Shown here piece by piece: positions 18,330-27,103 of a stretch of DNA of 64,000 bases. The notes beneath the pieces are model-generated. The model was not told where the DNA came from. It worked only from the letters and a program-made list of their open reading frames with translations, and searched no databases. The stretch is taken from contig NZ_ML137218.1 of the NCBI RefSeq assembly GCF_004015795.1, positions 1 through 64,000 on the forward strand, given 5' to 3'. The position numbers and the translations under genes are program-made. Numbering within the stretch: the first letter of the stretch is position 1; every line of letters begins with the position of its first letter. Origin of the DNA: Falsirhodobacter deserti (GTDB lineage Bacteria; Pseudomonadota; Alphaproteobacteria; Rhodobacterales; Rhodobacteraceae).

Positions 18330-19082
18330 TCAGCCTTTGAACAACGCTACAGCATCCGCGCCCGCGGGGACGCGCATCGGTGCGGTCGGATCGGTTGCCA
18401 CGCGCCAGATCGCTGCTGTCACGTCTTCCGGTCTGGTCTTTTCGTCATCCGAACCGCTGGTGAGCCGCGCGAAGACCTCCTGAACCATCTCGGAATAGGG
18501 CTCCGAGAAGCCGCCCGCCTGCGTCAGCCGTTCGCGGGCATTGGCTGAGAATGAGGTTCCCGGAGCCTGACCGGGCAGAACGACATGGCTTCGGATGCCG
18601 AAGGGGGCAAGTTCCAGCGCCATCACTTCGGTCAGTGCATTCACCGCGGCCTTGCTGGCGGTATAGATCGAGAGCAGATCATATGCCTTCAGCGTCACGC
18701 TGGAGGTCACGTTTATGATCACCCCCGCGCGGCGGTCGCGGAACTGCGGCAGCACCGCCTGGATCATCGCGATGGTGCCGATGGTGTTGGTTTCGAAGAT
18801 GTCGCGCACGATGCCGATCGGGGTGCTTTCGACGGCGTTCAGCCAGCCAATGCCCGCATTGTTGACCAGCACGTCGATTTCGCCGGCTGCTGCCACGGCG
18901 GCGGCGATGTTTTCAGGGTCGGTGACGTCGAGCGGCAGGATCGTCAGCCGGTCGGAAACGGGGAGAAGATCTGCTTTCGGGTTTCGCATCGTGGCAATGA
19001 CGGTCCAGCCTTGGGCAAGGAAGTGCCGTGCTGTTTCAAGGCCGAAGCCTGAAGAGCAGCCGGTGATTAGGATGGTGGGCAT
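18330..19082 (-). CDS. Short-chain dehydrogenase/reductase
   Basis: A 250-residue classical SDR with the NAD(P)-binding GCSSGFG motif (residues 8-14), the NNAG motif (74-77) and the catalytic Ser127/Tyr140/Lys144 set in YTASK. Substrate is unknown. An AraC-type regulator with a cupin domain is transcribed divergently 107 bases away, a very common pairing in which the regulator controls the oxidoreductase. Length is typical. Confidence 0.92.
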   Translation of the reverse strand: MPTILITGCSSGFGLETARHFLAQGWTVIATMRNPKADLLPVSDRLTILPLDVTDPENIAAAVAAAGEIDVLVNNAGIGWLNAVESTPIGIVRDIFETNTIGTIAMIQAVLPQFRDRRAGVIINVTSSVTLKAYDLLSIYTASKAAVNALTEVMALELAPFGIRSHVVLPGQAPGTSFSANARERLTQAGGFSEPYSEMVQEVFARLTSGSDDEKTRPEDVTAAIWRVATDPTAPMRVPAGADAVALFKG

Positions 19083-19189
19083 GACGATGTCCTTTCGCTG
19101 TTGCCTGCCTGATCTAGCGGCGATGCGAGCGACTGCCTATAATCCGAAGTCCGCGATGAGTTATCGCCCGTCCAAAATTCGAGCCCGCT

Positions 19190-20116
19190 ATGACCGATCC
19201 CCTTACGCAGATCGTGACTCTCCTCCGCCCCGGCGCGCCTTACGCCAAGATCGCCAGCGCCTCGGGTGCTTGGCGGGTGCGCCGGGACGAGGACAGCGTC
19301 GTGTTCTACAACCTGACCCTGACCGGTCAGGCACTGCTGGAGGTTGACGGGCGCCCGCCAATCCCGCTGGGTGAGGGCGACTTCGCCCTCATACCGGCCG
19401 CACGATGTTTCACCCTCTCCAGCCCCGACCCGGTGCTGCCGCCGGGGCAGTTCACCGAGCCGGTGCTGATCACCCCCGGGCAGGTCCGGATTGGCGATCC
19501 TGATCTGCCGGTCACGACGCAGCAGCTGGTCGGTCACTGCACCTTTGCCGCACGGGATGCAGCCCTGTTGCTGACCCTGCTGCCTGATCTGGTAGTCATC
19601 CGCGGCGAGGCGCGGCTGGCGACGCTGATCCGTCTGGTAGTGGATGAAGCGCGCGCCGCGCGGCCGGGGCGCGAGGCGGTGCTGGAACGGTTGCTGGAGG
19701 TCTTGCTGATCGAGGCATTCCGCGCTTCAAGCGGCATTACCGCGCCCCGGGGGCTGTTGCGTGGCCTGAGCGATCAGCATCTGTCCACCGCGCTGCGGGC
19801 GCTGCACACAGAGCCGGCGCGGCCCTGGACGGTGGCGCAACTCGCCAGTTTGGCGGGCCTGTCGCGCTCTGCCTTCTTTGTGCGGTTCGAGCGCGAGGTC
19901 GGGCAGTCGCCGATGGCCTATCTGACCGGCTGGCGGATGAGTGTCGCCAAAGACCGGCTTCGGCGTGGTGACGGCACTCTGGCCGAAATCGGCGCCGCGT
20001 TGGGCTACGGCTCGGCCAGCGCCTTCAACACGGCTTTTGCACGCGAGACCGGCCAGCCCCCGGGGCAATATGCACTAGCCCTCGCCCAATTCGCGCCCGA
20101 GGTGGCGGCAGGCTGA
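19190..20116 (+). CDS. AraC-family regulator
   Basis: The 308-residue protein has an N-terminal cupin-like effector domain (about residues 20-170) and a C-terminal double helix-turn-helix (VAQLASLAGLSRSAFFVRFE then LAEIGAALGYGSASAFNTAF), with the FARETGQPPGQY end that marks AraC proteins. It belongs to the group often found divergent to an SDR or other oxidoreductase, as here. The ATG at 19190 begins MTDPLTQIVTLLRP, the usual start for this group. Confidence 0.9.
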   Translation: MTDPLTQIVTLLRPGAPYAKIASASGAWRVRRDEDSVVFYNLTLTGQALLEVDGRPPIPLGEGDFALIPAARCFTLSSPDPVLPPGQFTEPVLITPGQVRIGDPDLPVTTQQLVGHCTFAARDAALLLTLLPDLVVIRGEARLATLIRLVVDEARAARPGREAVLERLLEVLLIEAFRASSGITAPRGLLRGLSDQHLSTALRALHTEPARPWTVAQLASLAGLSRSAFFVRFEREVGQSPMAYLTGWRMSVAKDRLRRGDGTLAEIGAALGYGSASAFNTAFARETGQPPGQYALALAQFAPEVAAG

Positions 20117-20239
20117 GGGGGTGGGCAAGCCGGTTACGGCCGCCGGTCGATCAATTCCAACGTAGCATCTCACCGCTGCTTCCAATATCTTAAGTTGGGG
20201 CCTTGGCACCTTGGCCAACCTTTGTTCGCTGTGGTTGGA

Positions 20240-20695
20240 TTAGACCAGCACGGACAACCTAGGTAGGTTACGGCGGCTGCGAGCTCCCGCAACCACTTCT
20301 AATTGCAGACCGGCTCCACCGCCGACACCAGGCCCCGCAACCCGCGGGGCTTTTTGCGTTTGAACCTCCTGCAATGCAAGGATGGACGCAAGATCGCCCA
20401 CCAGCTCAATGTGATGGCCGTCAGGCGCATTCGTGTCAGGCAACAGGCGCGCCTCCGAAATCAGGCCCCTCAGTGCCTCGGTCGCCTGAAGCTGGATCGC
20501 CGGGTTCGACAGGGCCGACGCCAGATCGGCCACCTTTGCGCGATAGCTCTCCGCCAGTCCCGGATGCAGGCGCAGGGCAGGGGGCTTGGGTGCCTCGGCC
20601 AGCTCGGACGACAACCGCGCCTTCTCGACCTTCAGCTCCTCCATCCGCGTCTTCATCGATGGGTCATACATCCCGTCCTCAATGGCCGACAGGAT
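20240..20695 (-). pseudogene. Serine recombinase C-terminal tail
   Basis: The minus frame starts in the 39-bp repeat shared with window bases 1-39 and continues through a Lys/Glu-rich coiled coil (MKTRMEELKVEKARLSSELA) to a stop at 20240. It ends in the QLEVVAGARSRR segment usual at the end of these recombinases. It is the exact continuation of the fragment that leaves the window at base 1, but here the upstream part is replaced by an IS3 remnant at 20696. It cannot be functional by itself. Confidence 0.75.
20657..20695. repeat. Direct repeat, copy 2 (recombinase coiled coil)
   Basis: Identical to window bases 1-39; identity stops at 20695, where the IS3-related sequence begins. Confidence 0.85.
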
Positions 20696-20882
20696 CCAAC
20701 CTAACTAACAGGCCGTTATCTCGGCTTTTACAACAGCCGCCGCCCACACTCCGCGCTTGACGAGAAAACGCCCGATCAGGCCTACTTCAACCAGCCGATG
20801 CCCGAAGCGGTGGCGGCGTAACCGAGGCGGAAAATCACTTAGAAAACGCCCGGAACCTGTTCAGACAAACCGAACCACCTCT
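20696..20882 (+). mobile_element. IS3-family element, 3-prime remnant
   Basis: Only the end of the element remains: the last 36 codons of the transposase, then about 60 bases of untranslated end. Read inward, that end starts TGAGAGGTGGTTCGG, similar to the terminal repeats of IS3-group elements. The left portion has been lost at the junction with the recombinase tail near 20696-20710. Confidence 0.55.
20711..20821 (+). pseudogene. IS3-family transposase (OrfB) C-terminal fragment
   Basis: The 36 readable codons include FYNSRRPHSALDEKTPDQAY and end PMPEAVAA. This is the characteristic C-terminus of IS3-family integrase-core transposases (N-x-RRPHSAL...TPxQAY). The DDE core lies upstream of the break and is absent. 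A stop interrupts the frame just before it, near 20703. Confidence 0.75.
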
Positions 20883-21072
20883 CATCTGCATTGTCAAGCG
20901 CGACGATGTCATCGTGGAATTCGAAGGCGCCAGCGTAATTCGCCCCCTTCTCGTGCAAATCCAACAGCCGGGAAACGCCCCAAGCGGTCTGATAGTCAAA
21001 CCGATCCAATGCAGTTTGTCCACCCTTCTCACGCTCAGGGACATGCGTTAGAAATTCTTTGACACCCACCAT
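20880..21072 (-). pseudogene. Cap4-like dsDNA nuclease (DUF4297), N-terminal fragment
   Basis: ATG 21072 starts a frame reading EREKGGQTALDRFDYQTAWG, then RLLDLHEKGANYAGAFEFHD and DIVALDNAD. The pattern GG...RFDYQ..W...LL.LH...Y...FE.HDDI is that of the N-terminal Cap4 nuclease domain (DUF4297), found in CBASS effectors and other anti-phage proteins. After about 63 codons the IS3 end cuts it off, before the catalytic QxK part of the nuclease. No partner genes such as a cyclase remain. The stretch 21073-21536 upstream shows nothing I recognise. The assignment rests on the pattern only. Confidence 0.5.
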
Positions 21073-21536
21073 CGGCTCCCGTCTGCGGCGCTACTACATC
21101 ATACTAGAGGCCGCCGCATTGGAAGGGCAACTTCAGAGAACATCAAGCACGTTTCCAAGTTCATCCTCAGGAGGAACGGGCGGCTATCTAATGGGCGCGG
21201 CCTTTTCGACACTCCAGCGGAGGGCACGCAGCTCAGAGGCCTACCGCCAAGGTTTCAGGTAGACCGCTGTATAAGCGCCCGTCTCAGCCACACTAAAGCC
21301 GATGTCGCAAGAAAGATGCAACCGCATCTCGCAGTGGTGCGGTGCGGTTGAGTGGCTACTTCGCAGCGCTGCGCTCAATGATGGTCGAGACGGCGATGGG
21401 CCGAACGCGAGGGTCTTGCCCGTGCTGGCAGCCCAACTGCGAGTGTCGGCTACGGGGCTCGAGCGTTCGGTTGTCGCTACAACCGCCACCTCAGGAGCGT
21501 GACCGAAAAAGCCCTTAAAAAGCCACCCGCAGTTGA

Positions 21537-22397
21537 TCAGCTTGCGATTGCCCCCGGCAGGCTCGCGCGCGTCTTGCGGAAGGTCGTCAGGGCGCGCAGC
21601 GACCGGCCGCCGTCGATGGCGGCTAGGTCGAGGATGACGGCGTTCGCCACGGTCATCGGCACGACCAAGGACTGCGACTGCCCCGCCTCTCCGCGCGAGA
21701 TGGTGATCCCGAGATGCGGCGGTGGCTCAATCCGGAGGCCGCTTGCGTCGCTAAGGAGCAAGACGCGGACACCTCGCTCCGCAGCGACCGCCCGTAGCGC
21801 CCGGACCCGCTCTCCAGGACCGCGCAGCGAGACGAGCCACAGCACGTCTTCGGAGGTCCATGTGCTGAGAGACTCGGCAAGGCGCGGGAGGGCCGCGAGG
21901 TCTACCGCGTCGTAGCCCGAGCGGCAAAGGCGCAGGGTGATCAAGGCGGACAGAGACGCCGCGTGGCCCAGCCCGAAGGTGAAGATGCGCCGTGCCCCGA
22001 GGAGCGTTTGGGCGAAGTCTCTAATGTCAGGGTCCCTCACCGCATGGCGGAGCTGTTGGAGGGCGTCGATCTCGCTGTCGAGGATAGAGGACAGAAGCCC
22101 GCCTTCCTCGGCCCGTAACAATCGGGCGGCGATGCGGGTAGCAGGATCCTCAAGGTCGTGCCCCTCCACCATGGCGGCCTGAAGGAATGCGCGGAACTCC
22201 GGATAGCCCGCAAAGCCGAGCTTGCGTGCGAGGCGTATGGCCGAGGTCGGATGCACCCCCGCGCGGGCGGAGATGTCCTTGCCGGTGTCCAGCGCAGCGC
22301 GCATCGGGTCCTGCATCAGCACATCCAGCAGGCGCGTGTCAGCGCCCGTTAGCCGCGCCGCATGTTGCGCCACGAGATCGCCCAGAACCTTGTTCAT
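21537..22397 (-). CDS. RpiR/MurR-family regulator
   Basis: A 286-residue protein with an N-terminal RpiR helix-turn-helix (SARAGVHPTSAIRLARKLGFAGYPEFRAFL, about residues 45-75) and a C-terminal SIS phosphosugar-binding domain (FTFGLGHAASLSALITLRL). RpiR proteins sense phosphorylated sugars or polyols. It is the last gene of the ABC operon and overlaps the ATPase gene by 4 bases, so it is translated with the transporter. That supports autoregulation in response to an imported glycerol-phosphate-type compound. Confidence 0.9.
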   Translation of the reverse strand: MNKVLGDLVAQHAARLTGADTRLLDVLMQDPMRAALDTGKDISARAGVHPTSAIRLARKLGFAGYPEFRAFLQAAMVEGHDLEDPATRIAARLLRAEEGGLLSSILDSEIDALQQLRHAVRDPDIRDFAQTLLGARRIFTFGLGHAASLSALITLRLCRSGYDAVDLAALPRLAESLSTWTSEDVLWLVSLRGPGERVRALRAVAAERGVRVLLLSDASGLRIEPPPHLGITISRGEAGQSQSLVVPMTVANAVILDLAAIDGGRSLRALTTFRKTRASLPGAIAS

Positions 22398-23410
22398 CCG
22401 GCGACCCGCGTGCCGGTCGCGGTGTCGAACCAGAGCGCGTCATTCGCGTCGTAGCCAATCCAGAAGCTTGCCGTATGCGGCGGCAGCGCCTTGCGTGGGC
22501 ACGTGACGGACATCGTGCCAAGCGTGGTCTCGCAGCGTATCAGGACCTCCGCACCCGACATCTCGGACATCAGGATCCGCCCCTGGACGGAGGTGCCGTC
22601 TGGCTGGCTGGCATGAAGGCGCAGCATCTCGGGCCGCAGGCCGGCGGTCAGGTGAGGGCTGCGGCCAAGCGCCTCGCCCGGCACGAAGTTGATGGCGGGC
22701 TGGCCCAGGAAGCCTGCCACGAACATGTTCGCGGGTCGGTCGTAGATCGCATCGGGGGTGTCGAACTGCTGGAGATGCCCGCCCTTCAGCACCGCGATGC
22801 GGTCCGCCAGCGACAGCGCCTCCGTCTGGTCGTGGGTGACGTAGACGATGGTGGCGCCCAGTTGGCGGTGCAGGTCCTTGATCTCGGTCCGCAGCGCCAC
22901 GCGCAAAGCGTTGTCGAGGTTCGACAGCGGCTCGTCCATCAGGAAGATGGAGGTGTCACGCGCCATCGCCCGGCCCATCGCGACCCGCTGGCGCTGCCCG
23001 CCCGACAAGGCCCCCGGCTTGCGGTCGAGGAAGGGCGTGAGTTGCAGCACCTCGGCTACCGCCTCGGCCTTGGCACGACGCTGCGCCTTCGGCATGCGGC
23101 GCAGCTCCAGCCCGAAGGCGATGTTGTCACGCACGGTCATGTGCGGGTAGAGAGCGTAGTTCTGGAAGATCATCGCGATGTCGCGGTCGCGCGGCGGCAG
23201 GGCGTTCACGCGCCGGTCGCTGATCAGGATATCGCCCTCCGCCTCCCGGTCCAGCCCCGCAATCAGGCGCAGCAGGGTGGATTTGCCGCAGCCCGACGGG
23301 CCGACGATCACGATGAACTCCCCCTCGCGGATGTCCAGGTCGATGCCGTGCAGGATCTGCGGCCCGTTCGGGTAAGACTTGCGGATGCCGCGCAAGGTGA
23401 TCGCGCTCAT
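22394..23410 (-). CDS. ugpC: ABC transporter ATPase, UgpC/MalK type
   Basis: The 338-residue ATPase has Walker A (GPSGCGKST, near residues 38-46), signature [14 protein letters not shown], Walker B FLMDEPLSNLD and the H-loop (YVTHDQTEALSL), followed by a C-terminal MOI/TOBE regulatory domain. This layout belongs to the CUT1 sugar and glycerol-phosphate importers. The linked glycerophosphodiesterase makes a glycerol-3-phosphate or glycerophosphodiester substrate the best guess. It overlaps the flanking genes by 4 bases on both sides. The symbol is by family resemblance and context. Confidence 0.85.
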   Translation of the reverse strand: MSAITLRGIRKSYPNGPQILHGIDLDIREGEFIVIVGPSGCGKSTLLRLIAGLDREAEGDILISDRRVNALPPRDRDIAMIFQNYALYPHMTVRDNIAFGLELRRMPKAQRRAKAEAVAEVLQLTPFLDRKPGALSGGQRQRVAMGRAMARDTSIFLMDEPLSNLDNALRVALRTEIKDLHRQLGATIVYVTHDQTEALSLADRIAVLKGGHLQQFDTPDAIYDRPANMFVAGFLGQPAINFVPGEALGRSPHLTAGLRPEMLRLHASQPDGTSVQGRILMSEMSGAEVLIRCETTLGTMSVTCPRKALPPHTASFWIGYDANDALWFDTATGTRVAG

Positions 23411-24144
23411 CTTGCGTCCCGGATCGCGATGGCGAGGCTGGGGCGGTCGGTGGTGAAGACCTTTACCCCCAGATCCAGCGCCTTGCTGATCTGCGTCGCC
23501 GAATGAGCGGCCCAGCAGCCGAAGGCAAGGCCGGCGGCCTGCACCTCGGCCATGAGGGCCGCGTCCGCCTCGTCGATATGAACCCCGATCTCGGCGATGC
23601 CGCGCGCCTGCGCCAGCGCGATGACGCCCCGTGTGCCCACTTGCCGCAGCACGGGCTCGCTGACGAGCCAGAGGCGCGGATGGGGGGCAAGCGCCTCCAC
23701 GGTGTCCAGCAGGAAGGAGGAGAAGGTCGTCCCCTCCAGCCTCTCATGCGTGGCGAGTTCCACGATCACCTTTGGCACAAAGCCGTCATAGGCGCGGCCA
23801 TCCGCACCAGGCTTGATCTCGCACCGAAAGGCGACGGGGCTGCCGGCGAAGATACCACAGAATTCCGCCAACGTCAGCGGGTGGCCGCTCTGGCCGTAGT
23901 CGATGGTCGCGGCTTGGACCTCAGCCAGCGGCAGGCCCGCGATGGCGCCGGTGCGGTCGGTCGTGCGGTCCAGCGTCGGGTCATGATGGACGACAATGGC
24001 CCCGTCGGCGGTGGGGTGAAGATCGAATTCCACCTCCTCCAGCGCCATGCGGGCGGTGGCCTTGAATCCGGCGGGCGTGCTGTCGCCAAATTCGAGCGTG
24101 CCGCCACGGTGGGATGCGATGCGGGTCATGTGAGCGTCCTTCAT
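23407..24144 (-). CDS. Glycerophosphodiester phosphodiesterase, UgpQ-like
   Basis: A 245-residue GDPD-family TIM barrel. Visible are the ASHRGG start, the metal ligands in EFDLHP, the second catalytic His in VVHHDPTLDRTTDRTG, and the FRCEIKP strand. The enzyme splits glycerophosphodiesters into sn-glycerol-3-phosphate and an alcohol. There is no signal peptide, so it acts on substrate after import, like UgpQ. ATG 24144 gives a 4-base overlap with the upstream permease; MTRI at 24129 is an alternative start. The longer frame upstream is a shadow. Confidence 0.9.
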   Translation of the reverse strand: MKDAHMTRIASHRGGTLEFGDSTPAGFKATARMALEEVEFDLHPTADGAIVVHHDPTLDRTTDRTGAIAGLPLAEVQAATIDYGQSGHPLTLAEFCGIFAGSPVAFRCEIKPGADGRAYDGFVPKVIVELATHERLEGTTFSSFLLDTVEALAPHPRLWLVSEPVLRQVGTRGVIALAQARGIAEIGVHIDEADAALMAEVQAAGLAFGCWAAHSATQISKALDLGVKVFTTDRPSLAIAIRDAR

Positions 24145-24935
24145 TTCACGGCACCCATGGTGATGCCGCGCACCAGATGCCGTTCCACCAGCAGGAAGCC
24201 GGCGAGCACGGGCAGCAGGGTGATGGTGGAGGCCGCCATGATCAGCGGCCAGTCGAGGAACCCCTCGCCAGGGTTGATGCGGTAGAGCCGCGCAAGGCCG
24301 ACCTGCAGGGTGTAGAGGTCCTTGTCGCCCGTGGCGATCAGCGGCCAGATGTAGTTGTTCCACTCGCCGATAAAGATGAAGAGACCCATCGACAGGATGG
24401 CGGGCCGCGCGATGGGCACGATGACGCGCCACAGGACCTGCAAGGGCGTCGCGCCGTCCATGTAGGCGGCTTCGTCCAAGGCCACGGGGATGCCTCGGAT
24501 GTATTGGCGCAGGAAGAAGGCCGCAAAGCCGTTGGCGACCGCGGGCAGGATCAGCCCGGCATAGCTGTCCAGAAGCCCCGCCTTCGCCAGCGTCAGATAG
24601 TTGGGGATCAGGCTGATGTGGCTCGGGATCATCAAGGTCGCGACGACCGCGCCGAAGAGGAGGTTTCCGCCCCGGAAGGAAAAGCGTGCAAAGGCGAAGG
24701 CTGCCATCACCGCGACCATCAGCCCCGCCAGCGTGACCACGCCTGACACGATGACGCTGTTCAGGAGGTATCGCGCGAAGCCGAACTGCCCGATGGCGCG
24801 GACATAGTTGTCGATCGTGAACTCCATCCCGCCGGTGTAGTAGGCGTCGGAGGTCTGGAACGACATCCAGATGGAGTAGAGCACCGGCGACAGGAAGATC
24901 AGCCCCGCGATCAGGGCAAGCGCGTCACGCCTCAT
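24141..24935 (-). CDS. ABC transporter permease, UgpE/MalG type
   Basis: The 264-residue permease has six membrane spans and the CUT1 EAA loop (DEAAYMDGATPLQVLWRVIVPIARP), and ends with the LVRGITMGAVK tail that is almost diagnostic for MalG/UgpE-type subunits. It pairs with the UgpA-type permease just upstream, whose stop it overlaps by 11 bases. ATG 24935 was chosen because the longer open frame runs through the neighbour's coding sequence. Confidence 0.92.
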   Translation of the reverse strand: MRRDALALIAGLIFLSPVLYSIWMSFQTSDAYYTGGMEFTIDNYVRAIGQFGFARYLLNSVIVSGVVTLAGLMVAVMAAFAFARFSFRGGNLLFGAVVATLMIPSHISLIPNYLTLAKAGLLDSYAGLILPAVANGFAAFFLRQYIRGIPVALDEAAYMDGATPLQVLWRVIVPIARPAILSMGLFIFIGEWNNYIWPLIATGDKDLYTLQVGLARLYRINPGEGFLDWPLIMAASTITLLPVLAGFLLVERHLVRGITMGAVK

Positions 24936-25791
24936 AATGCACCCTCCGCCCCAGCACCCGCGCCTTGAAGATCGCCAGCGCCACCAGCAGCACGAAGAGC
25001 AGCACCGCGAGCGCCGACCCCTGTCCGATGTCGAAGAGCGAGAAGCCGATCTTGTAGAGCTCCACCACCAACATGTTCGTGGCGCCAGCGGGGCCGCCAT
25101 GCGTCATCACGTCGACGATGGCGAAGATCTGGAACGCCTCGATCACCGAGACGACGAGCAGGAAGTAGGTCGTGGGCATCACCAGCGGCACCGTTACCCG
25201 CCGGAAGACGTGGAAGCGCCGGCCCCCGTCCACGGAGGCGGCGTCATAAAGCTCGGTCGGGATGGCCTGAAGGCCGGCGATGTAGATGATGATGTCGTAG
25301 CCGAGCTGCTTCCAGGTGTTGACGATGATGATGACCGCGAGCGCCAGCGTCGGATCCTGTAACCAGCGCAGGCGTGGCAGGCCCACCGCCTCCAGTGCCG
25401 CGTTTGCTAGGCCGACATCGGTCGCGAACACCCAAGAGAAGACGACCGCGATCGACACGGTGGAGGTGACGGAGGGCAGGAACAGGGCGGCCCTCAGGAT
25501 GCGGCTGCCCCGCGTTTCCCGCAGCAGGAGGTTTGCCACGGCCAGCGCCAGCCCCAGCCGGATCGGCACGGAGATGACGACGAAGACGGCCGTCACCCAC
25601 ACCGCCTGCCAAAAGGAGTGCGAGGCGAAGAGCTGGCGGTAGTTCGCAAGCCCCACCCACGGTTTCTCCGGCGACAGGAAATCCCATTCGCGGAACGAGA
25701 GGTCAAGGCTCGTCACGATCGGGATGTAGGTGAAGACCGCGATGAAGGCGATCAGCGGCGCGACCAGCAGGTAGGGCGTCAGGCGGGGCAT
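24925..25791 (-). CDS. ABC transporter permease, UgpA/MalF type
   Basis: A 288-residue permease with six membrane spans. The N-terminal PYLLVAPLIAFIAVFTYIPI span is typical of UgpA, and the EAA loop reads LYDAASVDGGRRFHVFRRVT. It forms the channel with the UgpE-type partner. It begins 49 bases after the binding-protein gene, in the same operon. Confidence 0.92.
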   Translation of the reverse strand: MPRLTPYLLVAPLIAFIAVFTYIPIVTSLDLSFREWDFLSPEKPWVGLANYRQLFASHSFWQAVWVTAVFVVISVPIRLGLALAVANLLLRETRGSRILRAALFLPSVTSTVSIAVVFSWVFATDVGLANAALEAVGLPRLRWLQDPTLALAVIIIVNTWKQLGYDIIIYIAGLQAIPTELYDAASVDGGRRFHVFRRVTVPLVMPTTYFLLVVSVIEAFQIFAIVDVMTHGGPAGATNMLVVELYKIGFSLFDIGQGSALAVLLFVLLVALAIFKARVLGRRVHYEA

Positions 25792-25840
25792 GGCGGATGT
25801 CCGAAGGGGCGCGGGCCGGATGCGGCCCGCGCGGAGGATG

Positions 25841-27103
25841 TCACTGCGACAGGCGGGCAGCCTCGGCGCGGGTCTGGTCCGCGAACTCAGTCATGACCTC
25901 GGTCACGTCGCGCTGGCCAAGCGCCATCGCCTGCCAGAGGTCGTATTCCTGCGTCCGCATCCAGGTGACGAAGGGCGGGCGGGCGCGGCCATGGGCCACG
26001 TCCAGCTGCTTGATCGCCACGTCGATCCCAGGCTGGCCGGCCATCGCCTCTTTCGCGACCGGTTCTTCCGCCGTCAGCCGGTTGATGGGCATGTAGCCGG
26101 TCGTGGCGAACCAGAGGGCGTTCGACTCCGGGCTCGCCGCGAAGCTGATGAACTTGTAGGCCGCGTCCTTCACCTCTTGGTCCGCGCTGTCGAGGATGCC
26201 GATCCCGGCGCCCCCGATCGGAACCGAGCAGCCATCGTTGCAGGGCATTGGCAGCACCCTCAGATTGTCCCCAAGCGCGCGGTAGTTTCCGCCGAAGTTG
26301 CCGGTGGAGTTGAAGATGATCCCGACTTTGCCCGCGAGGAACTGCTCGCCGCCGCTGTCCTCGTCGGTGACATTGTCCTCGGAGGCGACGTGCTCGTCCT
26401 TCACCAGTGAGGCCATCCACTTGTAGGCGTCGATCGTCTTGGGAGTATCCAGCATCACCTCGTTCGTGGTGCGGTCCACGAGGTCGCTGCCGTTGCCCAT
26501 CACGAGACCCCAGCGGGTAAACTGGCCGGGTGCCGCGATGCCGCGAATGCCGTCCTCCCCCAGACGCTCCTGGATCTGCTTTGCGGCGGCCGTGATTTCG
26601 GCGAAGGTGGTCAGCGGCGGCAGTTCGTCGAAGCCCGCGCGCTTGAAGATGTCGCGGTTCACATAGGTGACGGGCGTCGAGGAGTTGAACGGCACGATGT
26701 AGTTCTTGCCGTTGTAGATCCCGATCTCCTGCGCGAAGGGGTAGAGGTTCTGCTTCAGCGGATCGGCGTCCATGTAGGGCGTGAGATCCATCAGCACGCC
26801 GCGGTCGGCGAAGAGGCCATAGCGCGTGACCTCCATGATGACCGCATCCGGACCGCGCCCGGCGGGGATCGCCGCCTGAAGCTGGGTCACGATCTCCTCG
26901 TAGTTGCCGATGTGCTCCGGCTCGATGTGGATGTCGGGGTTGGTCGCCTCGAACCGCTCCACGATGGTGTTCAGCGCTTCTTCGGACTTGCCGCCGAAGC
27001 TGTGCCAGAAGGTGACGTCCACTTGCGCCTGCGCCTGCGCCGCGGTGGATGTGAGGAGGGCGGCGACTGCGGCCAGCCCGGCGATGTGCAGTTTCGGTAG
27101 CAT
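25841..27103 (-). CDS. ABC transporter substrate-binding protein, UgpB-like
   Basis: The 420-residue family 1 binding protein has a signal peptide (MLPKLHIAGLAAVAALLTSTAAQA) and then VDVTFWHSFGGKSEEALNTI, the UgpB-type opening. UgpB binds glycerol-3-phosphate and glycerophosphocholine in the periplasm. ATG 27103 was preferred to the upstream in-frame starts because it gives a clean signal peptide. It leads the operon: binding protein, UgpA, UgpE, phosphodiesterase, ATPase, RpiR. The substrate is inferred from the phosphodiesterase and is not certain. Confidence 0.88.
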   Translation of the reverse strand: MLPKLHIAGLAAVAALLTSTAAQAQAQVDVTFWHSFGGKSEEALNTIVERFEATNPDIHIEPEHIGNYEEIVTQLQAAIPAGRGPDAVIMEVTRYGLFADRGVLMDLTPYMDADPLKQNLYPFAQEIGIYNGKNYIVPFNSSTPVTYVNRDIFKRAGFDELPPLTTFAEITAAAKQIQERLGEDGIRGIAAPGQFTRWGLVMGNGSDLVDRTTNEVMLDTPKTIDAYKWMASLVKDEHVASEDNVTDEDSGGEQFLAGKVGIIFNSTGNFGGNYRALGDNLRVLPMPCNDGCSVPIGGAGIGILDSADQEVKDAAYKFISFAASPESNALWFATTGYMPINRLTAEEPVAKEAMAGQPGIDVAIKQLDVAHGRARPPFVTWMRTQEYDLWQAMALGQRDVTEVMTEFADQTRAEAARLSQ

